From NCBI RefSeq assembly GCF_012999535.1, contig NZ_JABBWV010000021.1, positions 1 through 64,000 on the forward strand: a DNA stretch of 64,000 nucleotides, given 5' to 3'. A model generated the notes under the pieces. That model was not told the origin of the DNA and did no database searches. It was given only the letters and a program-made list of their open reading frames with translations. Position 1 is the first letter of the stretch. Each line of letters starts with the position of its first letter. The position numbers were made by a program, and so were the translations under genes. Below, piece by piece: positions 36,942-46,580 of this stretch. This stretch comes from Microbispora sp. H11081 (GTDB lineage: Bacteria > Actinomycetota > Actinomycetes > Streptosporangiales > Streptosporangiaceae).

Positions 36942-39749
36942 TCACCGGCCGGGGCCCGCGGCCTCCTCGCGCGTGCTCGCGGACGCGACCGGACCCACCG
37001 GCGGGTTCACCGGCGGGTTCACCGGCGGCCGCGCGGAAGGCGCCGCCACCGGGGCGTTCGTGGCCGTGCGCTCCCCCGCGTCCCCGTCGAGGTCGCGGCA
37101 GATCTCCCTGGTGTCCTGTGGCTCGGTGGTCGCCAGGCGCCCGCAGCGCACCGCGACCTCGGAGCCGCCCGAGTCGTTCACTCTCAGGATCGCTATGGCC
37201 TTGTCCTCGGGCTCGTGGGCGGCGGCGCCGAAGGAGATCACCCCGCTCGACCCGTTCCACCTGTCGCGCGGGGAGACGAGGGAGATCTGGTAGAGCACGT
37301 CTCCCCTGCTGGGCAGACCTCCCCGATAGGCCGCGTTGACGCGCTCGTAGAAGAGCTTGGCGGCGTCGTAGCTGAGGATGAGGTTGTCGTCCGACTCGTT
37401 CGGGTGTTTCGGGTCGCGGGCGTCCAGGAGGCTCTGCACGAAACCCGTCGGCGTCGCCGCTCCGCCGCGCCACAGCTCGCGGCTCGCCAGCGCCGCGTAG
37501 TAGACCCGCACCCGCCGGTAGTCGCCGATCACCGCGCCGCTGTTGGCCACCGCCTTGATGACGTCGTCGCCCGCGAGGACCTTGATCGGCGCCCTGCCGC
37601 AGTCCTTGCCCTCCACGTAGCGGAGGAAGTCGAGGAAGTCGGCCGCGCGCCCCGCGTAGAGCAGCAGGTCGGGCCCCTGGGCGCAGGCCCGGCTCACCGC
37701 CAGGTCCATGCCCGTCCCCCGGTCCTTGTACGCGACGCGGTCGCCGACCGTGATGCCCACCGCGCCCGCCTCCTCCGCGTAGTCGTCGGCGAGGTTGTTC
37801 GTGTAGTCGTCGTCGTCCGTCTGGTCCTGCACGATCACCGCGGACGGCCTGTCCACGCCGTCGAGAAGCCGGTCGTGGGCGAACCGGGCGGCCAGCCGCG
37901 CCTGCCGCTGGTTCGACGGCCCCAGGCGGAACACGTACGGGGAGGGGTAGCCGGGCCCGGAGCCGCCGGCGCCGTCCGGCAGGTAGCCCAGCCGGTCGGC
38001 GGTCGCGGTGGTGACGAGCATCGGGATCTTCGCCTCGTGCAGCGTCCCGATGGCCTCCTTGACGCCGCGCACGCTGCGCTGGAAGCCGATCACCCCGAGG
38101 ACGCGGGGGTCCTCCGCCGCCATCTCGCTGACCAGCTCCGCCGTGCGCCGCCCCTGCTGGAAGTTAGTGCCGGCGTTGGCCACGAGCACCTGGAGGCGGG
38201 GCGCGCCCGACACGCCGCGCTGGTACTCCTCCACGGCCGTCAGCTCAGCCCTGGCCCCCACGAACGCGCTGTCGTTCCGGTCCTGCGCGACGGAGTACTC
38301 GCCGAAAAGCACCACGCTCACGTACGTCCCCGCCTCCCTGGCCAGGGCGTTGTTGTGGTCGATCCTCGCGACGAGCTCGGTGATCTCCTTCGACGAGAAG
38401 AGCCCGCCGGGGGCGGGCCCGTCGGCGTTCACGACGCCGACGCACTCCCCGCCGGTGCGCTCGACCCAGGACAGGCCGCCGCAGTGCGCGTTCCTGTCCT
38501 GCTGGATGCGTCCGAGCAGGACGACCGGGCCGATGAGCAGCAACGCCATCACGCACCAGTAGCCGATCGCCCGCATCCTGCTGCCCAGCAGGCGCGGGCG
38601 GTAGTCGTCGTCCGGGGGCGTCGCGGGCGCCCTGACCATCAGCCGCAGCGGCGGCACCCGCCGCCGGGCGGCCGTACGCCACGTCGTCACCAGGGCGGGC
38701 AGGTCCGCCAGCGGCCCCGCGGTGACCGGCCTGCTGCCCGGCGCGAACGACTCGGGCACCGCGGCGAGCACCAGGAGCGGCGGCAGCAGCCCGGTCTCCT
38801 CGACCGTCTCCTCCAGGGTGCGCAGGAACCGCTCGTTGACGTCGCCGGACCACCGCGCGTCGAGGACCAGCATCGCGTAGAGACCGCGGCCCCAGCTCGG
38901 CCAGGGGATGAGCCACTTCTGGTACGCCTGGCGCAGGTCCTGGCACAGCGCGTGGACGAGCAGCCGCTCGACCTCCGCGTCGCTCGCGCCGGCGATGCGC
39001 AGCGCGTACTTCGGCAGACGTTCGAAGCGCTTCCTTGTCAGGTACGGCTGTTTCCCGAACCAGCCGTTGAAGAAGGACCCCCTGATCGACAGCATGGCCT
39101 GGATCGCCGTGCCGATGACGGCGACGAGCACACCGAGCGCCCACGGGATCAGGCCGACCAGGTCGGAGGAGCCGCCGAGCCACCAGGCGGCGAGCGTGCC
39201 CACCGGCACCCAGGTGGTGGCCGCCCGGCCGAGGAAGTCCGCCGCGGTCCTGCGCCCCCGGTCCCCGCCGTACCTGCCCCGGCGCCAGTCCTTGAGCCGG
39301 TCCTTGAACTCCTCCTGGCCCGTACGCGACCGGGGGTCGGGCGGCCAGGCCACGCCGGGCGACGGCTCGTCGCGCTGACGCCGCGCCCACAACACGAACT
39401 GGACCAGCGGAAACCGCGGCGGAGGCAGGAACGAGCCGCCGACGGGCTTGCCGAGCTGGCCGTGTTCCCCCGCCAACGCCGCGACGAGCTCGTCCAGCGT
39501 GTCGTGCTCCCCTGCCCTGACCGTGGCGTGCGGAAGGGAGTCCTCGAAGGGCGCGGCGAGCCGCCGGGCCGCGTCGAAGGGGCCGCCGTCGCGGCCGACG
39601 ACCAGGACGAGGGGCAGGGCACGATCGGGCCGCCAGAAGAACGGTCTGCGGACCAGTGCCTCGATGACGGCGTGCGGGTCGGCCACGCGGATGTCTCCCG
39701 GGGGGGCGGAGTCCATTCCTGAGGTGGTGCGTGATCTTAAAACGACCAT
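36942..39749 (-). CDS. Large receptor-like membrane protein with extracellular type 1 periplasmic-binding domain
   Basis: 935 residues (ATG 39749; an in-frame ATG at 39716 is equally possible). The cytoplasmic N-terminal domain (about 20-175) has the segment LPLVLVVGRDGGPFDAARRL where STAND-type NTPases carry Walker A, but no GKS/T. A helical pair (about 180-222) and a second cytoplasmic part (LYAMLVLDARWSGDVNERFL) lead to a third helix (about 395-415). The rest is an extracellular LivJ/Peripla_BP_6-like domain (KEITELVARIDHNNALAREA, LGVIGFQRSVRGVKEA, YTNNLADDYAEEAGAVGI). The C-terminus has PVNPPVNPP repeats. No transporter partner is adjacent. Confidence 0.8.
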   Translation of the reverse strand: MVVLRSRTTSGMDSAPPGDIRVADPHAVIEALVRRPFFWRPDRALPLVLVVGRDGGPFDAARRLAAPFEDSLPHATVRAGEHDTLDELVAALAGEHGQLGKPVGGSFLPPPRFPLVQFVLWARRQRDEPSPGVAWPPDPRSRTGQEEFKDRLKDWRRGRYGGDRGRRTAADFLGRAATTWVPVGTLAAWWLGGSSDLVGLIPWALGVLVAVIGTAIQAMLSIRGSFFNGWFGKQPYLTRKRFERLPKYALRIAGASDAEVERLLVHALCQDLRQAYQKWLIPWPSWGRGLYAMLVLDARWSGDVNERFLRTLEETVEETGLLPPLLVLAAVPESFAPGSRPVTAGPLADLPALVTTWRTAARRRVPPLRLMVRAPATPPDDDYRPRLLGSRMRAIGYWCVMALLLIGPVVLLGRIQQDRNAHCGGLSWVERTGGECVGVVNADGPAPGGLFSSKEITELVARIDHNNALAREAGTYVSVVLFGEYSVAQDRNDSAFVGARAELTAVEEYQRGVSGAPRLQVLVANAGTNFQQGRRTAELVSEMAAEDPRVLGVIGFQRSVRGVKEAIGTLHEAKIPMLVTTATADRLGYLPDGAGGSGPGYPSPYVFRLGPSNQRQARLAARFAHDRLLDGVDRPSAVIVQDQTDDDDYTNNLADDYAEEAGAVGITVGDRVAYKDRGTGMDLAVSRACAQGPDLLLYAGRAADFLDFLRYVEGKDCGRAPIKVLAGDDVIKAVANSGAVIGDYRRVRVYYAALASRELWRGGAATPTGFVQSLLDARDPKHPNESDDNLILSYDAAKLFYERVNAAYRGGLPSRGDVLYQISLVSPRDRWNGSSGVISFGAAAHEPEDKAIAILRVNDSGGSEVAVRCGRLATTEPQDTREICRDLDGDAGERTATNAPVAAPSARPPVNPPVNPPVGPVASASTREEAAGPGR

Positions 39750-39805
39750 GATGTCTCACGATCCGGACCATGGTCTAGAGCATTCGCACGCCTCACTACG
39801 CTTGA

Positions 39806-40921
<1,116 letters not shown>

Positions 40922-40931
40922 CGGTCCTCAC

Positions 40932-40997
40932 GGCGGCCGCCTTCCCGGCGGCCGCCCCTTCTCGCCGACGGTCTCCTGGCCGTCGGCTTTTCTTTTC
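40932..40997 (+). terminator. serC double terminator
   Basis: A perfect 10-bp hairpin (40932-40941 with 40947-40956) is followed by a second 8-bp hairpin (40964-40971 with 40980-40987) and a TTTTCTTTT tract. The second is the clearest intrinsic terminator with a U tract in this window. Confidence 0.85.
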
Positions 40998-41051
40998 CAC
41001 CGGCCCCGGGGTAGCGCCCGGACTGTAACCCCCGGGTCCTGAGCCCGCTCC

Positions 41052-41675
41052 TCAGTAGGCCCGTCGGCGTCGTAGCAGCCAGGCGGCGATCACTCCGCCG
41101 ATGAGGCCGAACAGGTGGCCCTGCCAGGAGACGCCCGGCTGGGTGGGCAGGGCTCCCCACAGGATCGAGTAGTAGAGCACGGCGACCACGACGCCGAGGA
41201 CGATGTCGAGGGCCCGGCGATCGAACAACCCCCGGGCCACGACATAGCCGAAATATCCGAAGACGAGGCCGCTCGCGCCGATCGTCAGGGTGTCCGGCGG
41301 GCTGGTGAACCACACGCCCACCCCGCTGACGAGGATGATGACCAGGCTCGCCGCGAGGAACCTGCCGATCCCCCGGATCGCGGCCAGGAACCCCAGGATC
41401 AGCAGCGGCAGCGAGTTCGCCATCAGGTGAGCGAACCCGGCGTGCAGGAACGGCGCGAACAGGATGCCGGGCAGGCCGTCCGGCTCGTGGGCGACGATGC
41501 CGTACCTGTCGAGCCGTCCGTTCTGCATGTAGTCGACGATCTCGATGGCCCACATCACCGCGACGAGCACGATCATCAGGATCGCGCTGCCGAGGGCGCC
41601 GGTGAGCAGCGCGGACGTCCGCTGCCGCATCGACCGGCCCGTAGCCGGGGGCAGCCCGGGCCCGGAATCACTCAT
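41052..41675 (-). CDS. Rhomboid-family intramembrane serine protease
   Basis: 207 residues from ATG 41675 (an upstream start at 41702 is possible). About six membrane helices. The catalytic Ser is in TIGASGLVFGYFGY and the His in SWQGHLFGLIGG. The loop motif HAGFAHLMANSLPLLILG matches the HxxxxHLxxN of rhomboids. It cleaves transmembrane substrates inside the membrane; the target is unknown. Two RR-rich clusters mark the C-terminus. Confidence 0.92.
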   Translation of the reverse strand: MSDSGPGLPPATGRSMRQRTSALLTGALGSAILMIVLVAVMWAIEIVDYMQNGRLDRYGIVAHEPDGLPGILFAPFLHAGFAHLMANSLPLLILGFLAAIRGIGRFLAASLVIILVSGVGVWFTSPPDTLTIGASGLVFGYFGYVVARGLFDRRALDIVLGVVVAVLYYSILWGALPTQPGVSWQGHLFGLIGGVIAAWLLRRRRAY

Positions 41676-41746
41676 GGCTTCACCGTACGCAGTCCCGCTC
41701 ACGAACGAGCGGACTGCCCGGATCCGGGGTGATTATGCGAACCGGC

Positions 41747-41795
41747 TTGCCGCATGGGGAGAGCGGGCTGTATTAATAAATGAACAGTCATTTAT
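41747..41795 (+). promoter_or_regulatory. Promoter and operator of the TetR-SDR operon
   Basis: TTGCCG (41747-41752) and TATTAA (41771-41776) are 18 bases apart. A perfect inverted repeat ATAAATGA-ACAG-TCATTTAT (41776-41795) covers the expected start site. It is strikingly AT-rich against its surroundings and sits 14 bases before the TetR GTG. Autorepression by the encoded TetR protein is the simplest reading. Confidence 0.72.
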
Positions 41796-41809
41796 GAAAG
41801 GCGGAGGCC

Positions 41810-42412
41810 GTGGCGGGACGCCCTCGGGGAGTGGACGACTCGGTGATCCTGCGCGCGGCGGCCGAGGTGATCGGCAAGGTGGGTCCCGCCGGGCTCACCC
41901 TCGCCGCCGTCGCCGACGAGGTGGGGCTGGTGCCCGGCACCCTCGTGCAGCGGTTCGGGTCCAAGCGAGGGCTGCTGGTGGCGCTGGCGAGGCGGTCCGC
42001 GCACGAGGCGGAGGCGCACCACGAGCGGCCGCGGCAGGGACGCCCCTCCCCGCTGGAGGCGCTGCGGGCGCTGGCCGAGGAGTCGATGGCCCTCATGGAC
42101 ACCCCGGAGCGCTTCGCCAACCACCTGGCGTTCCTGTGCATGGACCTCATCGATCCCGAACTGCACGAGTACGCCCTGTCCGTCCACGAGGCGCAGCGAA
42201 GGGCGATCGTGGCCCTGCTGGAGGAGGCGGTGGCCGAGGGAGAGTTGCGCGCCGGCACCGACACCGTCGCCCTGGCCGGGTCCGTCCAGGCGCTGATCGC
42301 CGGCACCGGCCTGACGTGGGCTCTCGACCGGCAGGGCACGCTGCCGGAGCGGCTCCGGCGGGCGCTCACCGGCCTCCTCTCGCCGCACACCCCTTCGAAG
42401 GAGATGTCGTGA
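41810..42412 (+). CDS. TetR-family transcriptional regulator
   Basis: 200 residues, GTG behind GGCGGAGG. N-terminal HTH (about 10-58: RAAAEVIGKVGPAGLTLAAV, ADEVGLVPGTLVQRFGSKRG). A helical ligand-binding domain follows, with an MDLIDPELHEYALSVH segment. It sits directly beside a 20-bp palindromic operator and overlaps the SDR gene by four bases. It probably senses a small organic ligand processed by the SDR. The ligand is unknown. Confidence 0.9.
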   Translation: MAGRPRGVDDSVILRAAAEVIGKVGPAGLTLAAVADEVGLVPGTLVQRFGSKRGLLVALARRSAHEAEAHHERPRQGRPSPLEALRALAEESMALMDTPERFANHLAFLCMDLIDPELHEYALSVHEAQRRAIVALLEEAVAEGELRAGTDTVALAGSVQALIAGTGLTWALDRQGTLPERLRRALTGLLSPHTPSKEMS

Positions 42413-43317
42413 CAGACGGACAGCCGCTCGCCGGGAAGGTCGCCCTCGTGGCCGGAGGCACGCGGGGCGGCGGACGCGGCATCGCCGTCGAACTCGGGGC
42501 CGCGGGCGCCACGGTCTACGTCACCGGCCGCAGCAGCGCGGCCGGCCGCTCCGACCTGGACCGCCCGGAGACCATCGAGGAGACGGCGGCACGGGTCACC
42601 GCCGCCGGCGGCGCGGGCATCCCCGTGCGCACCGACCACAGCGACCCCGGCGAGGTGCGCGCCCTGGTCGACCGGATCGCCGCCGAGCAGGACGGGCGGC
42701 TGGACGTCCTGGTCAACTCGGTGTGGGGCGGCGACGCCCTGACCGACTGGGAGCATCCGCTGTGGGAGCAGGACCTCGACACCGGCCTGCGGCTGCTGCG
42801 CCGGGCGGTGGAGACGCACATCGTCACCAGCCGGTTCGCGCTCCCGCTGATGGTCGCCCGCCGCAGCGGTCTGGTCGTCGAGGTCACCGACGGCAACACC
42901 GCCCGGTATCGCGGCTCGTTCTTCTACGACATCGCCAAGTCCACCGTCATCCGCCTCGCCGTCGCCCAGGCCGCGGAGCTGAAGCCGTACGGTGTGGCGG
43001 CGGTCGCCGTCACCCCGGGTTTCCTGCGGTCGGAGGCGATGCTGGAGCACTTCGGCGTCACGGAGGACACCTGGCGGGACGCGGTGGCTCAGGACCCCCA
43101 CTTCGCCCACTCGGAGACGCCGGTTTACCTGGGCCGGGCGGTGGCCGCCCTGGCCGCCGACCCCGGCGTGATGGCCAAGACCGGACGCGCCCTGGCCACC
43201 TGGGGGCTGTACCAGGAGTACGGCTTCACCGACGCGGACGGCGCCCAACCGGACTTCGCCGCGCACTGGGCGAACGCCCTGGAGGCCGAGCACGGCCCGC
43301 TCGGCGACCCGCTCTGA
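42409..43317 (+). CDS. Short-chain dehydrogenase/reductase
   Basis: 302 residues; the GTG overlaps the TetR stop (GTGA) with GAAGGAG before it. NAD(P) motif VAGGTRGGGRGIAVEL, NSVWGG in place of NNAG, active-site Tyr-Lys in SFFYDIAKSTVIRLA, and Arg in VTGRSS suggesting NADP preference. The C-terminal extension (GLYQEYGFTDADG) is typical of a group of SDRs paired with TetR regulators. The reaction is unknown, probably oxidation or reduction of an alcohol or ketone inducer. Confidence 0.88.
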   Translation: MTDGQPLAGKVALVAGGTRGGGRGIAVELGAAGATVYVTGRSSAAGRSDLDRPETIEETAARVTAAGGAGIPVRTDHSDPGEVRALVDRIAAEQDGRLDVLVNSVWGGDALTDWEHPLWEQDLDTGLRLLRRAVETHIVTSRFALPLMVARRSGLVVEVTDGNTARYRGSFFYDIAKSTVIRLAVAQAAELKPYGVAAVAVTPGFLRSEAMLEHFGVTEDTWRDAVAQDPHFAHSETPVYLGRAVAALAADPGVMAKTGRALATWGLYQEYGFTDADGAQPDFAAHWANALEAEHGPLGDPL

Positions 43318-43395
43318 CGCCTCGCTCGCGCCCGCGGGAGGCGAGAGCGAGGCCGCCGGGCACCTCGTGACGGGCGCAGTCGTCCGCCGACCTTG

Positions 43396-44322
43396 TCAGA
43401 GCCTAGGCGTGGCGGTCGGATTGGTGGACGGCGTGACGGACGGCGTAGCGGTCGGATTGCCGGACGGCGTGACGCTCGGCGTGGCGGACGGCGTAGCGGT
43501 CGGATTGGTGGACGGCGTGACGGACGGCGTAGCGGTCGGATTGGTGGACGGCCAGGCGACGACCTCGGGCACGCTGGTCGCCATCAGCCTGGCCTCGGCG
43601 CTGACCCGGACAGGGTCGCTACCGGTGTAGGTGCGGCATGTGAGAACCACAGGGCCGGGCGCGCCCAGCGTCGCGGTGACGAAATAGGCGATTGAAATGG
43701 TCGACACCGGTTCGTCGATGGCGGACTGCTGCGGCCTGGCGGAAGTGACGCCCGTGGGCGTACTGACCTCACACTCGACGGTGAATCCCGTGCTGGCGGC
43801 GGCACGATGATTCCGGGCGCTGACACCGACCTGGATGGCGTAGTTTCCCGCGGGGACCTGGGGGATCCGCACGAGTTCCTGTGACGTCCCGTCGTGATCG
43901 AAGGTGTTGTCGTGGTAGGCGATGTAGGTCTGCCCGTACGCGGCGCCCGGCTCGCCCTTGTCGCCCTTCGGGCCCTGGGGTCCGGTCTGGCCCTGGAGCC
44001 CTTGCGGACCGGTCTCTCCCTTGGCCCCCTGGGGTCCGGCCGGCCCGACGGGGCCCTGAGGTCCGGCGGTGTTCCAGGAGACGGTCCGGTACTCGACGGG
44101 ACACGTGCCGGCGGAGACCGGCGCGGCGACCTGCGCGTCCGCAGTACGGCCCTGGACCGACTCCTCCAGCGCCTGGGGCATCCGCATGACGCCGTCGGGG
44201 CCCACGCAGGCCACGATGGACGATGTCGTCGTCGTAGCCACGGCGATTCCCCCGCCGCCCACGAGTAGCCCCGCCGCCGCCCCCACCGCCAGCCAGGCAC
44301 TACGGCCAGTTCGTACCCTCAT
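43396..44322 (-). CDS. Secreted collagen-like protein with Pro/Thr repeat tail
   Basis: 308 residues, ATG ATG start region with GAGGGA six bases before 44322. Signal peptide (about 1-29). An N-terminal cysteine-containing domain is followed by about 14 collagen-type G-X-Y triplets (for example [20 protein letters not shown], about residues 90-135). A globular beta domain ([20 protein letters not shown], with two Cys) follows, then a repetitive tail [12 protein letters not shown] (encoded by the 33-bp-class repeats at 43411-43552). Bacterial collagen-like proteins form trimeric rods and can bind surfaces. No sorting signal or anchor helix, so it may be released. Confidence 0.85.
   Translation of the reverse strand: MRVRTGRSAWLAVGAAAGLLVGGGGIAVATTTTSSIVACVGPDGVMRMPQALEESVQGRTADAQVAAPVSAGTCPVEYRTVSWNTAGPQGPVGPAGPQGAKGETGPQGLQGQTGPQGPKGDKGEPGAAYGQTYIAYHDNTFDHDGTSQELVRIPQVPAGNYAIQVGVSARNHRAAASTGFTVECEVSTPTGVTSARPQQSAIDEPVSTISIAYFVTATLGAPGPVVLTCRTYTGSDPVRVSAEARLMATSVPEVVAWPSTNPTATPSVTPSTNPTATPSATPSVTPSGNPTATPSVTPSTNPTATPRL
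43411..43552 (-). repeat. Tandem repeats in the 3' end of the collagen-like gene
   Basis: Units built from GACGGCGTAGCGGTCGGATT and GACGGCGTGACGGACGGCGT recur three or four times in head-to-tail order. They encode the alternating [10 protein letters not shown] / [10 protein letters not shown] tail. The high identity suggests recent expansion and possible length variation. Confidence 0.85.
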
Positions 44323-44495
44323 CATCGTTCCCTCAAGTTTGTGATCTTCCTGGGGGAACATAGATGAGCGGGACGGGAGGGCACGTCATCATCACGGCGG
44401 ACAAGCCGTCCGCCATCCGGGTTAGGACGCGCGTCCCAGCCGGACACAGACACTGTTCCGAGTCGGAACGGCGACGCTTACGACCCCCGGACACG

Positions 44496-44528
44496 ACTTG
44501 GGGCGCCCCAGCGCGGAGCGCCCCAAGT
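44496..44528 (-). terminator. Terminator after enoyl-CoA hydratase
   Basis: Perfect 11-bp inverted repeat ACTTGGGGCGC (44496-44506) / GCGCCCCAAGT (44518-44528), 43 bases beyond the stop of the hydratase. The remaining 44323-44495 shows no gene; it is the upstream region of the collagen-like gene. Confidence 0.72.
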
Positions 44529-44570
44529 AGGCACTGCGCGGAGCGCCCCGAGCGGATCAGCGGCGGAGGG

Positions 44571-45368
44571 TTACTCGCCCTTCCAGACGGGGGCGCGCTT
44601 CTCGGCGAAGGCCGCCGCGCCCTCCATCGCGTCCTTCGAGGTGAAGACCGGGCCCACGATCTCGCCCTGCCTGCGGAACATCTCCTCGCGCGACCAGTCG
44701 GCCGACTCGACGATGACCCGCTTGGTCGCGGCGAGCGCCAGCGGCGCGTTCGCGGCGATCGTGCGGGCCAGTTCGAGCGCGCCGTTGAGCGCCTCGCCGG
44801 CGTAGGTGACCCGGTTGACCAGTCCCAGCTCGTACAGCCTGGCCGCCGGGTAGTGGTCGCCGGTGAGGGCGATCTCCATGGCGACGTGGTACGGAATGCG
44901 GCGCGGCAGCCGCATGACGCCGCCCGCGCCGGCCACCAGGCCGCGCTTGGGCTCAGGCAGGCCGAACTTCGCCTCCTCGGACGCGACGATGATGTCGCAG
45001 GACAGCGCGAGCTCGAAGCCGCCCGCCAGCGCGTAGCCCTCGACCGCCGCGATGATCGGCTTCTTCGGCGGCGCCTCGGTGATGCCGCCGAACCCCCGGC
45101 CCTCGGCCACCGGCATGTCCCCGGTGAGGAAGCCTTTCAGGTCCATGCCTGCCGAGAACGTGCCGCCGGCCCCGGTGAGGACGATCACGGACACGTCGGG
45201 ACTGTCGTCCAGCTCGTCCAGGGCGGCCGCGATCCCGCGCGCCACCGCGCCGTTGACGGCGTTCCTGGCCCTGGGCCGGTTGATGGTGACGACGGCCACG
45301 CCGCCGTCGACGATCTCTACGAGCACCTCGTCCGGCTCGGCCGCCGGCCCGGAGTTGACCTCGGACAC
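44571..45368 (-). CDS. Enoyl-CoA hydratase/isomerase family protein (crotonase)
   Basis: 265 residues. The oxyanion-hole segments are GTFSAGMDLKGFLTG and EGYALAGGFELALSCDIIVA. The third conserved region is FGLPEPKRGLVAGAGGVMRL. It adds water to 2-enoyl-CoA or performs a related crotonase reaction. It follows the SDR by 14 bases, forming a beta-oxidation-type pair in one operon. Confidence 0.9.
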   Translation of the reverse strand: MSEVNSGPAAEPDEVLVEIVDGGVAVVTINRPRARNAVNGAVARGIAAALDELDDSPDVSVIVLTGAGGTFSAGMDLKGFLTGDMPVAEGRGFGGITEAPPKKPIIAAVEGYALAGGFELALSCDIIVASEEAKFGLPEPKRGLVAGAGGVMRLPRRIPYHVAMEIALTGDHYPAARLYELGLVNRVTYAGEALNGALELARTIAANAPLALAATKRVIVESADWSREEMFRRQGEIVGPVFTSKDAMEGAAAFAEKRAPVWKGE

Positions 45369-45382
45369 CTGACCTCACCGGC

Positions 45383-46162
45383 TCACTTGGGCTGGAAGCG
45401 AATGCCACCGTCGAAACGGATGACCTCGCCGTTCATGTAGTCGTTCTCGATCAGGGCGCGGACCAGGTGGCCGAACTCGGACGCCTTGCCGAGCCGCTTC
45501 GGGAACGCCACCGGCCCGATGAGCTTGGCCTTGAAGTCCTCGGCGTTCTTGTCACCGATCTTCCCGTAGATCGGGGTGTCGATGATGCCCGGCGCGATGG
45601 TCAGCACGCGGACGCCGACGGCGGCGAGGTCGCGGGCCGCGGGCAGGGTCATGCCGATGATGCCGCCCTTCGACGCCGAGTAGGCGACCTGGCCCGTCTG
45701 GCCCTCGATGCCCGCGACCGACGCGGTGTTGACGACGACGCCGCGGGAGCCGTCCTCGTCGACCGGCTCGGTCCTGGCCATGGCGGCGGCGCCGATGCGC
45801 ATGAGGTTGAACGTGCCGATCAGGTTGACGTCGATCACCTTGCGGTAGGACGCCAGGTCGTGCGGGGAGCCGTCCCTGCCGACGGTGCGCTGCGCCCAGC
45901 CGATGCCGGCGCTGCTGATCACGGCCCGCAACGGCTTGCCGGTGGCGACCGCCGCGTCGACCGCGGCCTGCACCGACGCCTCGTCGGCCACGTCGGTGTG
46001 GACGAACACACCGCCGAGCTCGTCGGCCAGCGCCTTGCCGCGCTCATCGTTCAGGTCGGCCACGACCACGGTCGCGCCGACGCGGGCCAACTCCCGGGCC
46101 GTGGCCTCGCCGAGGCCGCTGGCACCACCCGAGATGATTGCTGCTGCTCCGTTCAGATCCAT
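45383..46162 (-). CDS. SDR oxidoreductase, 3-hydroxyacyl-CoA dehydrogenase type 2-like
   Basis: 259 residues. Cofactor motif SGGASGLGEATARELA, Asp in VVVADLNDERG indicating NAD, SSAGIG in place of NNAG, and catalytic YSASKGG with upstream Ser in VVVNTASVAGIEGQTG. The C-terminus GEVIRFDGGIRFQP fits the HSD17B10/hydroxyacyl-CoA dehydrogenase group. First gene of an operon with the enoyl-CoA hydratase, suggesting consecutive beta-oxidation steps. Confidence 0.92.
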   Translation of the reverse strand: MDLNGAAAIISGGASGLGEATARELARVGATVVVADLNDERGKALADELGGVFVHTDVADEASVQAAVDAAVATGKPLRAVISSAGIGWAQRTVGRDGSPHDLASYRKVIDVNLIGTFNLMRIGAAAMARTEPVDEDGSRGVVVNTASVAGIEGQTGQVAYSASKGGIIGMTLPAARDLAAVGVRVLTIAPGIIDTPIYGKIGDKNAEDFKAKLIGPVAFPKRLGKASEFGHLVRALIENDYMNGEVIRFDGGIRFQPK

Positions 46163-46195
46163 AGCCGGACCTTAACGCGCGAACCGAATGAAGTT

Positions 46196-46540
46196 CTACT
46201 CGGACTGCTGCAAAATCGCCGTATCGACGTCGGGGTAGACCTTAATCCGCCGGTCCAGCCCGGTCGTGCGCAGGATGCGGGCCACCGGAGGCTGCGGCGA
46301 GGCGAGAGACACCGTGCCGCCCTCGCCGGTGGCCAGCCTCCACGCCTCGATCAGCACGCTCAGCCCGCTGGAGTCCATGAACGACAGCTGGCCGAGGTCG
46401 AGCACGAGGGTCGGGCCGTCGTCACGTATGGCGTCGCGTATCTCGTCACGCAGGAACGGAGCCGTGAACAGGTCGAGCTCCCCCTCCACTGCCACGACCA
46501 CGGCATTGGAGAGCGATTGGCGCGCGAGCCGCAGCTTCAT
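46196..46540 (-). CDS. STAS-domain anti-sigma factor antagonist
   Basis: 114 residues, one STAS domain. The phosphorylation site is LSFMDSSGLSVLIEA, the classical SpoIIAA/RsbV Ser. It releases a sigma factor when unphosphorylated. No anti-sigma or sigma gene is adjacent; a SpoIIE-type phosphatase with an RsbW-like domain at 31.1 kb could act on such a protein, which is inference only. Confidence 0.9.
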   Translation of the reverse strand: MKLRLARQSLSNAVVVAVEGELDLFTAPFLRDEIRDAIRDDGPTLVLDLGQLSFMDSSGLSVLIEAWRLATGEGGTVSLASPQPPVARILRTTGLDRRIKVYPDVDTAILQQSE

Positions 46541-46580
46541 CGTCGGGACCTCCTCAGCTCCGGCCCACTTTACTTATCCA

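Noticed and set aside
37215-39722. 835-aa plus-strand frame opposite the receptor-like gene
   Set aside because: Val/Arg/Asp-rich antisense shadow; the minus strand has membrane helices and a recognisable ligand-binding domain.
43411-43552. Repeat array considered as CRISPR
   Set aside because: Units are contiguous, in frame and without unique spacers; they encode the protein tail. No cas genes are nearby.
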